NCBI GenBank assembly: GCA_013298715.1
Contig: JAAFIQ010000014.1
Coordinates: 1-64,000 of the forward strand
Reading direction: 5' to 3'
From: Bacteroidota bacterium
GTDB taxonomy: Bacteria > Bacteroidota > Bacteroidia > B-17B0 > Aurantibacillaceae
DNA length: 64,000 nucleotides
The notes under the pieces were generated by a model. That model was given only the letters and a program-made list of their open reading frames with translations. It was not told the origin of the DNA and searched no databases. Both the position numbers and the translations under genes were made by a program. Below, one piece after another: positions 17,399 through 25,757 of the stretch; within the stretch, counting starts at the first letter, position 1, and every line of letters begins with the position of its first letter.

Positions 17399-17854
17399 AT
17401 GAAAAATTTAGCTGTTCTTGTTTTTTGCTTACTAATTAGTAACGCATTTAACGCCCAAAAATTAAACGATAAAGGTTTGTACCTTGATGAAAATAACAAC
17501 TTATACACTGGCGTAGTAACGCTTTTAAAGGAAAATTTAAAACAAGAACTTGAAATCAAGAATGGTATTGCTAATGGTGTGGCTAATTACTACCATAACA
17601 GCATACTTTTTGAAACAGGTAAATTTACCAATGGAGAAAAAGATAATAAATGGGAACGTTTTAATACAAACGGCACTACTTCAGCAATTGCTTTTTATAA
17701 CCTTGGAAAAAAAACAGGTACTTGGTTAGTTTTTGATGAAAGTGGTAAAAAACGTTTCGAGATGAACTATTCAAACGGAGAAAAAACAGGTACTTGGACC
17801 AGCTGGGATGAAACAGGCGCTGTTGCGAGTACAAAAGTGTACTCAGCAAATTAG
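17399..17854 (+). CDS. Secreted MORN-repeat protein (YwqK-like)
   Basis: A signal peptide (MKNLAVLVFCLLISNAFNAQ) is followed by four to five MORN_2-type beta-hairpin repeats of about 23 residues, for example NGIANGVANYYHN, then GEKDNKWERFNTNG, then GKKTGTWLVFDESG, then GEKTGTWTSWDETG. Such proteins are often auto-annotated as toxin-antitoxin YwqK family antitoxins. Nothing here supports a toxin-antitoxin role, since the protein is exported and has no toxin neighbour. It more likely works as a surface or periplasmic binding scaffold. Confidence 0.75.
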   Translation: MKNLAVLVFCLLISNAFNAQKLNDKGLYLDENNNLYTGVVTLLKENLKQELEIKNGIANGVANYYHNSILFETGKFTNGEKDNKWERFNTNGTTSAIAFYNLGKKTGTWLVFDESGKKRFEMNYSNGEKTGTWTSWDETGAVASTKVYSAN

Positions 17855-17897
17855 TCCATTTTAACAATAAAAATAACCAATTAGGCGTTTAATTATT

Positions 17898-17905
17898 TAG
17901 TTTTG
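17898..17905 (+). promoter_or_regulatory. Candidate -7 box (TAGTTTTG) of T9SS plug gene
   Basis: TAGTTTTG fits TAnnTTTG and ends 10 bp before the ATG of the plug protein gene. No -33 TTTG is seen at 19 bp. Confidence 0.35.
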
Positions 17906-17915
17906 CTAATACATT

Positions 17916-19226
17916 ATGCGCCTTTTTCTTTTCACTATATTTTTAGTTTCTAGTTTAGCTCTTCTATCTCAAAATCAAAAAGAGGAAGATGATTACGTAA
18001 ATGATAACGTACTTAAATACGATGATTACATTTACAAACCAAACATTAAAACCGTACAAATGCACGAATCAAGTTGGGAAGGTGCACCCGCAATACTTGA
18101 TTTAAATACCAACCAACAACTCGATTTAGAATTTGATGACCTTGATGCCGATCAAAAGCAATATTCAATTACCTTTGCGCATTGCAATGCCGACTGGACT
18201 CCGAGCGATTTAATGATTAGCGAATACCTAAGTGGTTTTTTTGATTTGAATATTCTTAATTTTAATTTTTCGGTTAATACAGCCCAAAAATACACACACT
18301 ACAAAATAAGTTTCCCACAACAAAATTTACACTTTTCAAAAAGTGGTAATTACGTTATGTATGTGTATTTAAATGGTGATAAAAAAGATTTAGTGCTTAG
18401 CCGTCGCTTTTTAGTGTTCGATAATCAGGTAACAGTAGCTACCACGTTTAGGCAAGCCATGGGAAACGACGAGCAATACAACAAACAACATTTAGATTTT
18501 ACAATATACCACAGCACCTATAATCTTACAAATCCTTTTGTAGATTTAAAAGTTGTTATTTCGCAAAACAACCGATTTGATAATGCCGTTACCAATATCA
18601 AACCCACATTTTTAGCTAATAATTCGCTAACGTATTCGTTAGATGATAAAAGTACATTCAACGGCGGCAACGAATTTCGTTTTTTTGATATTAGAAGTTT
18701 ACGGTTTGTAACCGAAAAAGTAAAAAAAATTTACATGGATGAAAATTTAAAAAATCATGCCGTTTTAAATAGCGAAGAAAACAGATTGGTAAAACCATAT
18801 CTCCTTTATCCAGATTTAAACGGCGGCTTTTTAATTAGAAATAGCAACGCGCTTGGAAGTGTGAACATGGATGTGGAAGCAGATTACGTGTATGTTGACT
18901 TTTTTTTACCATACACCACGCCTGAAGCTAATGGCAACTTTTATGTAATGGGCAAACTAACAGATTGGCGCATGACCAAGCTCAGTAAAATGAAATACAA
19001 CGAACAACGCTTTGGCTATGAGGCACAGCTTTATTTAAAACAAGGTTATTACAATTATAATTTTGTTTTAAGCAACGATAAAGATAAAAGCGGCGACGAA
19101 ACCAAAACAGAAGGCAACCACTGGGAAACAGAAAACGATTATTACTTTTTAGTTTACCACCGCAAAATAGGCACTTACTACGATGCACTTATTGGGTATA
19201 AAAAAGTGAATTCTTTAAAGAGGTAA
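17916..19226 (+). CDS. Type IX secretion system plug protein (DUF5103)
   Basis: This periplasmic/outer-membrane-associated protein, from family knowledge, caps the giant SprA translocon when no substrate is present. It has a signal peptide, then the typical start of the DUF5103 N-terminal domain (YIYKPNIKTVQMHESSWEGAPAILDL, read in pieces). The middle has the conserved ITFAHCNADWTPSDLMISEYLSG. The C-terminal domain resembles an early-set/glycogen-binding fold (FYVMGKLTDWRMT, then GYYNYNFVL). The length of 436 aa fits. The three T9SS cargo proteins elsewhere in this window are consistent with a working system. The other T9SS core genes are not here. Confidence 0.88.
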   Translation: MRLFLFTIFLVSSLALLSQNQKEEDDYVNDNVLKYDDYIYKPNIKTVQMHESSWEGAPAILDLNTNQQLDLEFDDLDADQKQYSITFAHCNADWTPSDLMISEYLSGFFDLNILNFNFSVNTAQKYTHYKISFPQQNLHFSKSGNYVMYVYLNGDKKDLVLSRRFLVFDNQVTVATTFRQAMGNDEQYNKQHLDFTIYHSTYNLTNPFVDLKVVISQNNRFDNAVTNIKPTFLANNSLTYSLDDKSTFNGGNEFRFFDIRSLRFVTEKVKKIYMDENLKNHAVLNSEENRLVKPYLLYPDLNGGFLIRNSNALGSVNMDVEADYVYVDFFLPYTTPEANGNFYVMGKLTDWRMTKLSKMKYNEQRFGYEAQLYLKQGYYNYNFVLSNDKDKSGDETKTEGNHWETENDYYFLVYHRKIGTYYDALIGYKKVNSLKR

Positions 19227-19300
19227 ACGAACTTTTTCCTTGAAAAAAATTAACGGAAACAAAAAGTACGAAGTTTTGCTCAAATTTTTTTAGCTAACTA

Positions 19301-19540
19301 GGGTTCACTCAAAATGTATAAAAATTAACTGAATCGAGGCAGCGAAGTGAAGATGTATATAAATACTTTGAACTGAGCTAACGACGAGTCAGTTAATTTT
19401 TATCAAGCTAAAAACGCAAAGGAAACTAAGTTTTATCTGTAAGGATTTTCCTTAAAAAGTCCAAAAACGTTTGCACTTAAAAAGAGATTTAACCCTCCGA
19501 GCTCTTGTCAATTGGCATATTTGCGTTTTTGAGTGAACCC
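19301..19540 (+). mobile_element. MITE-like element, copy 1 (240 bp)
   Basis: The element begins GGGTTCACTCAAAA and ends TTTTGAGTGAACCC, a perfect 14-bp terminal inverted repeat. It is flanked by the 6-bp direct repeat TAACTA at 19295-19300 and 19541-19546. There is no ORF or transposase. An internal inverted pair TAAAAATTAACTGA / TCAGTTAATTTTTA lies in the left half. It lacks the ~21-bp GC-rich palindromic insert of the other copies, and its right half has diverged. A second inner pair AAAAACGCAAA / TTTGCGTTTTT is peculiar to this copy. The right-hand target duplication overlaps the stop codon of the Cys-rich ORF. Confidence 0.85.
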
Positions 19541-19543
19541 TAA

Positions 19544-19690
19544 CTACTTCCTCCCCGGACATTTCTTGCACCTATCGCCTTTTTTAAAATTTTTACAACA
19601 ATCTTTTTTCTTTTTGCAACATTCAGCAAACACTTGTAGCGGACAATTGTTTTGAAAAATTTTTGGTTTTGTTGTAAGTTCAATTAGCAT
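19544..19690 (-). CDS. 48-aa Cys/Lys-rich small protein
   Basis: This ORF is missed by the ORF track. It reads MLIELTTKPKIFQNNCPLQ..., then an ECC/DCC/RCKKC-type tail ending CPGRK, with seven Cys in 48 residues. The clustered CC pairs and CxxC suggest a metal-binding or disulfide-rich micro-protein. The composition is far from random AT-rich DNA. The ORF fills the otherwise empty gap between MITE copy 1 and the DAHP synthase gene, divergent from the latter. Its TAG stop lies inside the MITE target duplication, so the insertion left the reading frame intact. The function is unknown. Confidence 0.6.
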   Translation of the reverse strand: MLIELTTKPKIFQNNCPLQVFAECCKKKKDCCKNFKKGDRCKKCPGRK

Positions 19691-19750
19691 AGTGTAAAAC
19701 TATTCACTTACTTTTACATCGTAAATACCACAAAAAAGGTATTTTAAAAA

Positions 19751-20830
19751 ATGACAATAGATTCACTACACAGTTGGCTGGTTCTGCATAACCAACCCCT
19801 CTTAATTTCAGGCCCATGCGGCGCCGAAAGTCTAGAGCAATTGCAAAAAACTGCAACAGGTTTAGCCACTAACTCGCACAAAATTTCTTTATTTCGCTCT
19901 GGTGTTTGGAAACCACGTACCCGCCCAAATGCCTTTGAAGGCAAAGGTGAAGAAGCACTCATTTGGCTTAAAGAAATTAAAAAAGAATTTGGGTTTAAAA
20001 CCACCGTTGAGGTTGCCAATGCGCAACATGCAGAGCTAGCCCTAAAGCACAATGTAGATGTTTTATGGATTGGCGCTCGCACCACGGTGAATCCGTTTTC
20101 TGTTCAAGAAATAGCAGATGTGCTTAAAGGAACAAACATTCCTGTAATGATAAAAAACCCAATACATGCCGATGTGCAATTGTGGTTAGGTGCAATAGAA
20201 AGAATTAGCAATGCCGGCATTACCAAGCTAGCCGCTATACACCGAGGATTTTATGTTTACGGAAAAACCAAATACCGCAACAAACCCTTATGGCAAGCGG
20301 CTATTGAATTAAGAACGCTTTTGCCAAATTTACCCATCATCTGCGATCCAAGCCACATAAGCGGTAACCGAGATTTAATTTTACCCGTTTCGCAAAAAGC
20401 TATTGATTTAGGCATGGATGGATTAATGATAGAAAGTCATTATAATCCTGATATAGCTTTGAGTGACGCACAACAGCAATTAACACCTAAAGCATTAGAT
20501 GAATTAATTTCGAAGATTATTATTCGAAAAGGCGATGCAAGCTCTTTACAACATAGTGATAAACTCAGCGAACTACGAAATGCTATTGATGAAATTGATG
20601 ATGAATTAATTAATCTTTTAAAAAAACGATTACTTGTAATTGAACAAATTGGTGAATATAAAAAGGAACACCACATTGCTATTTTTCAATTAGAGCGTTG
20701 GCAACAAATTTTAAAAACGCGCGCGCAATTAGGCGATAAACTTGGTATCTCAAGGCAGCACGTAGAAAAAATTTGTCAACTGTTACACGAAGAGAGTATT
20801 CGTTTACAAAATACAGTAATGAACAAATAG
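19751..20830 (+). CDS. aroF: Bifunctional DAHP synthase / chorismate mutase
   Basis: This enzyme catalyses the first step of the shikimate pathway and also converts chorismate to prephenate, linking entry and the Phe/Tyr branch. Residues ~1-260 form a KDO8P-synthase-like DAHP synthase (LISGPCGAES, SGVWKPRTRPNAFEGKG, IHRGFY, CDPSHISG). Residues ~270-350 form an AroQ-type chorismate mutase (LRNAIDEIDDELINLLKKRL, then IGEYKK). This order is common in Bacteroidota, where the mutase domain can mediate feedback inhibition. It is 7 bp upstream of the polX gene and probably co-transcribed with it. The symbol is given by function; aroA/aroG naming varies. Confidence 0.93.
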   Translation: MTIDSLHSWLVLHNQPLLISGPCGAESLEQLQKTATGLATNSHKISLFRSGVWKPRTRPNAFEGKGEEALIWLKEIKKEFGFKTTVEVANAQHAELALKHNVDVLWIGARTTVNPFSVQEIADVLKGTNIPVMIKNPIHADVQLWLGAIERISNAGITKLAAIHRGFYVYGKTKYRNKPLWQAAIELRTLLPNLPIICDPSHISGNRDLILPVSQKAIDLGMDGLMIESHYNPDIALSDAQQQLTPKALDELISKIIIRKGDASSLQHSDKLSELRNAIDEIDDELINLLKKRLLVIEQIGEYKKEHHIAIFQLERWQQILKTRAQLGDKLGISRQHVEKICQLLHEESIRLQNTVMNK

Positions 20831-20837
20831 TTTTTTT

Positions 20838-22445
20838 ATGACAAACGATGAAGTAATAGAAGCTCTAGAACTTACCGCAAAACTATCTGAACTGCATGGC
20901 GAAAACCCTTTTAAGGTGAGGGCTCTAACAAATGCAGCATATAAATTATCTAAAATTCGTTTTGATTTTAATAACAAAACTTTGTCTGATATTCAAGATA
21001 TTGATGGCATTGGCGGAGGGATTGCATCGAAAATTTTTGATTTAATTACACACGGGAGCACAAAAGAATTAGATGAGCTAAAGGAAAAAACACCTTCTGG
21101 AGTAATTGATATGCTAGGCGTGAAGGGTTTAGGTCCTAAAAAAGTAAAACAATTATGGCAAGGCTTAGAAATTGAAAGTATTGGAGAATTGCTTTACGCA
21201 TGTAACAAAAACCGATTAATTACCTTAAAGGGTTTTGGCGAAAAAACACAGCAAGGTGTAAAACAAAGTATAGAATTTTTAATAGCCAACAATAATAAAT
21301 TTCATTTTGCAACGATAGAAAAACCTGTACTAAATTTATTAAACCAAATAAAAAAAGATTTTCCAGGCATCAGAATTGAAGCAGTAGGCCAATTAGCGCG
21401 TAAATGCGAGGTAATAGATAAAGTTGAGATTCTAGTAAACCAACCCATAAATAAAAACTATTCAGAATTAGTTGCTCAAATTCCGTTGCCATTAAATTTT
21501 TATGGTAGTAACAACGAAAAATTTGCACACAAACAATTGCAACTAAGCAGTACCGAAGAGCACTTAAAACAAATTAATTTTTCTTCACTCACAACAAGTA
21601 ATTTTAAAACAGAAGAAGAAATTTATAATGCTTTAAATTTACCTTTTGTTTGTGCTGAGTTACGCGAAGGTTTGGGTGAAGTAGATTTAGCAAAACAAAA
21701 CAAATTACCAAAGCTTATTGAGTACAGCGATTTGCGAGGAACACTACACAACCACACAAACTGCAGCGATGGCGTCAACACGTTAAAAGAAATGGCCGAT
21801 TATTGTATTAAGTTAGGTTACGAATATTTTGGAGTTTGCGATCATTCAAAAACAGCAGTGTACGCATCTGGTTTATCAATAGAAAAAGTTATACAACAAC
21901 ATATAGAAATTGATGAACTTAATTTAAACTACACAAATTTTAAAATTTTAAAAGGAATTGAAAGCGACATATTAGGAGATGGTTCTTTAGACTATCCCGA
22001 AGAAATTTTGAAAACCTTTGATTTTATTGTGGCCTCTGTACATTCTAACTTAAAAATGAATAAGGAAAAGGCAACAGAACGTTTAATCAAAGCCATCGAA
22101 AATCCTTACACAACAATATTAGGACATCCTACGGGGCGCTTGTTATTAGCCCGACCAGGCTATCCAATCAACCATAAAAAAGTAATTGATGCTTGTGCTG
22201 CAAACAATGTGGTAATAGAACTCAATGCACACCCCTACCGTTTAGATATTGATTGGCGCTGGATTTATTACTGTATACAAAAAAATGTAATGATTTCAAT
22301 TAATCCCGATGCCCATGTGGCCGAAGGCCTGTTAGATATGTATTACGGTATTTGCGCGGCAAGAAAGGGAATGCTTACCAAAGAAATGTGTTTAAATACC
22401 TATTCGTTAAACGACTTAGAGAAAAAGTTTTTACAGAAAAAGTAA
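20838..22445 (+). CDS. polX: PolX-type protein: HhH/Pol-X region with degenerate palm plus PHP phosphoesterase domain
   Basis: This is a DNA repair protein of the family X polymerase/PHP fusion type. Residues ~1-150 contain helix-hairpin-helix segments (IDGIGGGIASKI, VKGLGPKKVKQLW, LKGFGEKTQQGV). The palm-like stretch (about 160-290) has lost the DxD motif; where GDIDIL is expected it reads DKVEIL. The C-terminal PHP domain from ~300 keeps its metal ligands: LHNHTNCSDG, CDHSK, GIESDIL, SVHS, LGHPTGR, NAHPYRLD and NPDAH. It is therefore probably a PHP exonuclease/phosphoesterase without polymerase activity. MITE copy 2 begins 7 bp after its stop. Confidence 0.88.
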   Translation: MTNDEVIEALELTAKLSELHGENPFKVRALTNAAYKLSKIRFDFNNKTLSDIQDIDGIGGGIASKIFDLITHGSTKELDELKEKTPSGVIDMLGVKGLGPKKVKQLWQGLEIESIGELLYACNKNRLITLKGFGEKTQQGVKQSIEFLIANNNKFHFATIEKPVLNLLNQIKKDFPGIRIEAVGQLARKCEVIDKVEILVNQPINKNYSELVAQIPLPLNFYGSNNEKFAHKQLQLSSTEEHLKQINFSSLTTSNFKTEEEIYNALNLPFVCAELREGLGEVDLAKQNKLPKLIEYSDLRGTLHNHTNCSDGVNTLKEMADYCIKLGYEYFGVCDHSKTAVYASGLSIEKVIQQHIEIDELNLNYTNFKILKGIESDILGDGSLDYPEEILKTFDFIVASVHSNLKMNKEKATERLIKAIENPYTTILGHPTGRLLLARPGYPINHKKVIDACAANNVVIELNAHPYRLDIDWRWIYYCIQKNVMISINPDAHVAEGLLDMYYGICAARKGMLTKEMCLNTYSLNDLEKKFLQKK

Positions 22446-22452
22446 ATAATTA

Positions 22453-22712
22453 GGATTCACTCAAAATGTATAAAAATTAACTGAATCAACCTGCCTACGG
22501 CGGGCACGGGCAGCGAGGTGAAGATGTATATAAATACTTCGAACTGAACTAACGACGAGTCAGTTAATTTTTATCAAGCCAAGAGGAATAAAACTACTCT
22601 ATTTTTTAGTGCAAGGATTTTCTCAAAAAATTTCAAAAAGCTTTGCACATAAAAAGGGATTTAAGCCTCAAATCTATTGTTAATTGGCAAATTTGCGTTT
22701 TTGAGTGAATCC
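22453..22712 (+). mobile_element. MITE-like element, copy 2 (260 bp)
   Basis: The element has termini GGATTCACTCAAAA and TTTTGAGTGAATCC, again perfectly inverted, and 6-bp target duplications TAATTA (22447-22452 and 22713-22718). It is near-identical to copy 3 and has the same internal TAAAAATTAACTGA / TCAGTTAATTTTTA pair. A GC-rich palindromic insert (22488-22513, CTGCC...GGCAG) interrupts the AT-rich body. Compared with copies 1 and 3, the third base of both termini has changed in step (G to A on the left, C to T on the right), preserving pairing. It has no coding capacity. Confidence 0.88.
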
Positions 22713-22810
22713 TAATTAGTTAATTGAAAACAAGTTTAGCTAAATGTGTAACAAATCGAAATCTTTGTAAACCAAGCTCTGCAGTTTTTTTACTACTTTA
22801 GCCTAGCTAT

Positions 22811-24400
22811 ATGCGCCTTACAATTTTTATATTTCTATTTTCGCTCACGCTCAAAGCGCAGTATGAACCATTGGCAAAAAATGCGTTTATGGGTGCAGAT
22901 ATTCAACAGGCGTTTGATTATTGGAACATTTCTAAACCACAACTAAATTTTCATTCATCGTTTAGGCCCTATTTAAGTACACAGTATTATGCTAACGGTG
23001 ACACTAACGTACCGTTTAAATTTTATGCCTTTAACAATTTTTATTTAAGTAAAATGCTTAACGAAAAACCTGAAAAGCGCATTTGGTACAACATACAGCT
23101 TCACCCTATTATTGATGCAGAAATTGGTTTTGATGCACTTACTAACAAACCTTTATTTAATTCTATTGGGGGGATGCACTTAAAAACCAACATTAATAAC
23201 GATTTTACTTTTGCAGGAACCTTTATTGGCGCACGTTTGCAGCAACCATTTTTTATTGACACAAGTTTTTCTGGGCAAAAAATTAGTCCTGAATTTGGGC
23301 AGACTTATGGCAGTAATAAAACAGGATATGGTGTAGCAGATTATCAAGGTTATTTATCTTACTCACCAAATAAAAGTAAGTATTTTAATTTACAGCTTGG
23401 TCGCGATAAACACTTTATTGGTGATGGCTATCGCAGCGTTTTATTAAGCGATTTTGCTCCGGCTTATCCGTTTATTAGAGTAAATGCTAACGTTTGGCGG
23501 ATGCAATACCATGTTTGGTACACATGGATGAACGACCCAACACAAGCAAACGGAATTAAACAGAATTTCACAAATAAATTTGGCACCTTTCATTATTTAA
23601 GTTTTAATATCTTAAAAGAATTGAATTTAGGAATCTTTGAAAACGTTGTTTGGCGTGGAACTGACACTAACCAAGTAAGAACTTTTGATGTAAATTACTT
23701 AAACCCCGTAGTGTTTTATAGGCCACAAGAATATTCAGTCGGTTCGCCAGACAATTCTTTTATTGGGTTAAATTTGAATGCAAAATTATTTAAATGCCTT
23801 AAACTTTATGGTCAACTTGGGTTGGATGAATTTCTTTTAAAAGAAATAAGAGCAAGGCGCGGCTGGTGGGCAAACAAGCAAGCTTGGCAACTTGGTGCCA
23901 AATACATTAATGCATTTAATGTAAAAGGTTTGTCGGTTACCGCAGAATACAATCAGGTTAGACCATACACATACACGCATGGGGTTGTTGAGCAAAATTA
24001 CGCGCATTACGGCTATTCACTCGCACATCCATTAGGTGCTAATTTTAAAGAGTACATAGGCTTTATTAATTACCGCAAAAATAATTGGCAGTTGAGTTGG
24101 CAAGGCATGTATGCCAATATTGGTAAAGATAGTACAGGAAGTAATTTGGGTCAAAATGTATATTTGAGTTATACAACACGTCCGTTTGAGTACGGACACA
24201 AAACCGGACAAGGAGTTAATACTACTATTTTACAAAGCGATTTAAAATTTACCTATTACTTAATTGCTGACATGAATTTAAGGGCAGAAATTGGCTACAT
24301 ACAGCGTTCGGTAAGTAATGCAAAAGGCTATGGCTTACAAAATCCGTACATTTATTTCGCAATAAAAAGTAGTTTTTGGAATCAGTACAGAGATTATTAG
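22811..24400 (+). CDS. Wzi/RemB-like outer-membrane beta-barrel protein
   Basis: A signal peptide (MRLTIFIFLFSLTLKAQ) is followed by about 510 residues with the alternating aromatic pattern of a large outer-membrane barrel. The central motif GRDKHFIGDGYRSVLLSD is typical of the capsule-assembly Wzi family. It is also found, as I recall, in the Flavobacterium gliding-associated protein RemB. It likely anchors or exports surface polysaccharide. The convergent TPR gene ends only 3 bp beyond its stop, an unusual junction discussed in the findings. Confidence 0.7.
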   Translation: MRLTIFIFLFSLTLKAQYEPLAKNAFMGADIQQAFDYWNISKPQLNFHSSFRPYLSTQYYANGDTNVPFKFYAFNNFYLSKMLNEKPEKRIWYNIQLHPIIDAEIGFDALTNKPLFNSIGGMHLKTNINNDFTFAGTFIGARLQQPFFIDTSFSGQKISPEFGQTYGSNKTGYGVADYQGYLSYSPNKSKYFNLQLGRDKHFIGDGYRSVLLSDFAPAYPFIRVNANVWRMQYHVWYTWMNDPTQANGIKQNFTNKFGTFHYLSFNILKELNLGIFENVVWRGTDTNQVRTFDVNYLNPVVFYRPQEYSVGSPDNSFIGLNLNAKLFKCLKLYGQLGLDEFLLKEIRARRGWWANKQAWQLGAKYINAFNVKGLSVTAEYNQVRPYTYTHGVVEQNYAHYGYSLAHPLGANFKEYIGFINYRKNNWQLSWQGMYANIGKDSTGSNLGQNVYLSYTTRPFEYGHKTGQGVNTTILQSDLKFTYYLIADMNLRAEIGYIQRSVSNAKGYGLQNPYIYFAIKSSFWNQYRDY

Positions 24401-24403
24401 GAA

Positions 24404-25654
24404 TTATTTTTTATTTATCAGCTTTTTAATATAATTATCTGGCGGCAACAACGCTTTTTGAATTTTTTGCGCATAATTTAAAGAACTCTTCATTTCCGAC
24501 TGCCTTGTAGATAACTCTGAAATTTTTTCTTCAATGATTTTACTTTTTTCTTCGCTTAAATTTTTTAGTTTAATAACTTTTAAATAGTAGTATGCCAAGG
24601 CAAAAAGTAATATTATAAAACCAATAATAACAACAATGAGGAAAGTATTTTGCTTCTGTATTCGTTGTGTTCGGATTTGTTCTATTTCCATTCTCTTTTC
24701 ATTTTCCGAAACAAGTAACTTTTTTTCGAGCAAATTAATTTTATTTAATTTTTCCAGACTCAAAATCTCATTCTTTTTATCATTTTGTAATTTTAATAAA
24801 TTAAAGGCCAGCGGATAATTTCCCATTAATTTGTATGTTTCAATTAACACATCGTACGTTTCAACTAACTCATGTTCTAAATTATTACTTAAACAAACTT
24901 CCTCACTTTTTTTAAGCATTTTAAGCGCGCTTTCAAAATCTCCAGTTTCGTTATAAACCTCAGCTATCGTTTTTAAAATAGTAGCTTTACTATCAATCAT
25001 GGCATTGCTATCAGCAACCGCCAAGGCGCAGTTTAGATCCACAAGTGCTTCCTTATGGTAATTCATTTCAGCCAAAAGAAGACCTTTGTTTTGATGGTAA
25101 AAGTAAAAATCTACTTTTCTAAAACTATTTTTAAAAGCTAGAACGTCATTCAAAGATTTTTGTGATTCCAATAACAATCTTGCTTCCAAATAATCATTCG
25201 ATAAATTAAGTAGCACTTTAATACATCCTTTTCTATCGTTAATTTTTTTAAAAATTGAGAGTGCTTCCAAACTAAATTCAATGCCTTCTTTCTCCTTTTT
25301 TAAACGCTTAAACAAAATTGCCTTTAAAGATAAGGCATTTCCTAATTCTTCGTTTTCATTATGTTTTCTGAAAATAAGAATTGCAGCATCCAAATTAATT
25401 AATGAACTGTTTAAATCTGATTTAAGAAGATTATAGCGTCCAATTCTCCGCAGAGCAAGTCCTTGCAAAAGCTCGTCTCCATCGTTCTTTGCTTTTTGTA
25501 ACAATTGTTCCGCAATTTTCAAAGAGGAATCCGGATTTGAATAGTAAACAGAATCACAAATTACAATTTGCTGTTTTGTATTTGTTTGGGCAAAAAATCC
25601 AAGAGTAAGTATAAAAACTAGGAATAGATATGTGTACTTTTCATTAATAATCAA
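24404..25654 (-). CDS. TPR membrane protein, truncated before its SpoIIE/PP2C phosphatase domain
   Basis: The signal peptide ends near FFAQT. Then come about seven TPR-type helix pairs (residues 30-290), one membrane helix (FLIVVIIGFIILLFALAYYYL, about 330-352), and a coiled coil ending in LNYAQKIQKALLPPDNYIKKL. In Bacteroidota that last motif is the standard lead-in to a ~200-residue SpoIIE-type PP2C phosphatase, which here is absent. The ORF stops four codons later, 3 bp from the stop of the convergent barrel gene. It may still act as a sensor scaffold but cannot have the usual output domain. The truncation is likely a deletion. Confidence 0.75.
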   Translation of the reverse strand: MIINEKYTYLFLVFILTLGFFAQTNTKQQIVICDSVYYSNPDSSLKIAEQLLQKAKNDGDELLQGLALRRIGRYNLLKSDLNSSLINLDAAILIFRKHNENEELGNALSLKAILFKRLKKEKEGIEFSLEALSIFKKINDRKGCIKVLLNLSNDYLEARLLLESQKSLNDVLAFKNSFRKVDFYFYHQNKGLLLAEMNYHKEALVDLNCALAVADSNAMIDSKATILKTIAEVYNETGDFESALKMLKKSEEVCLSNNLEHELVETYDVLIETYKLMGNYPLAFNLLKLQNDKKNEILSLEKLNKINLLEKKLLVSENEKRMEIEQIRTQRIQKQNTFLIVVIIGFIILLFALAYYYLKVIKLKNLSEEKSKIIEEKISELSTRQSEMKSSLNYAQKIQKALLPPDNYIKKLINKK

Positions 25655-25757
25655 AAACGAATTTATTGTGTTTGTTGTATTATAGGCTAAAGTAACAATA
25701 AAACTAGCATTTTACAAGCTCCAAAAAAATTATTAAATTCGCTCTTCTTTAAAAAAA

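Noticed and set aside
17399-17854. Toxin-antitoxin module (YwqK label)
   Set aside because: The protein is secreted and made of MORN repeats, with no partner toxin gene; the label is an annotation habit only.
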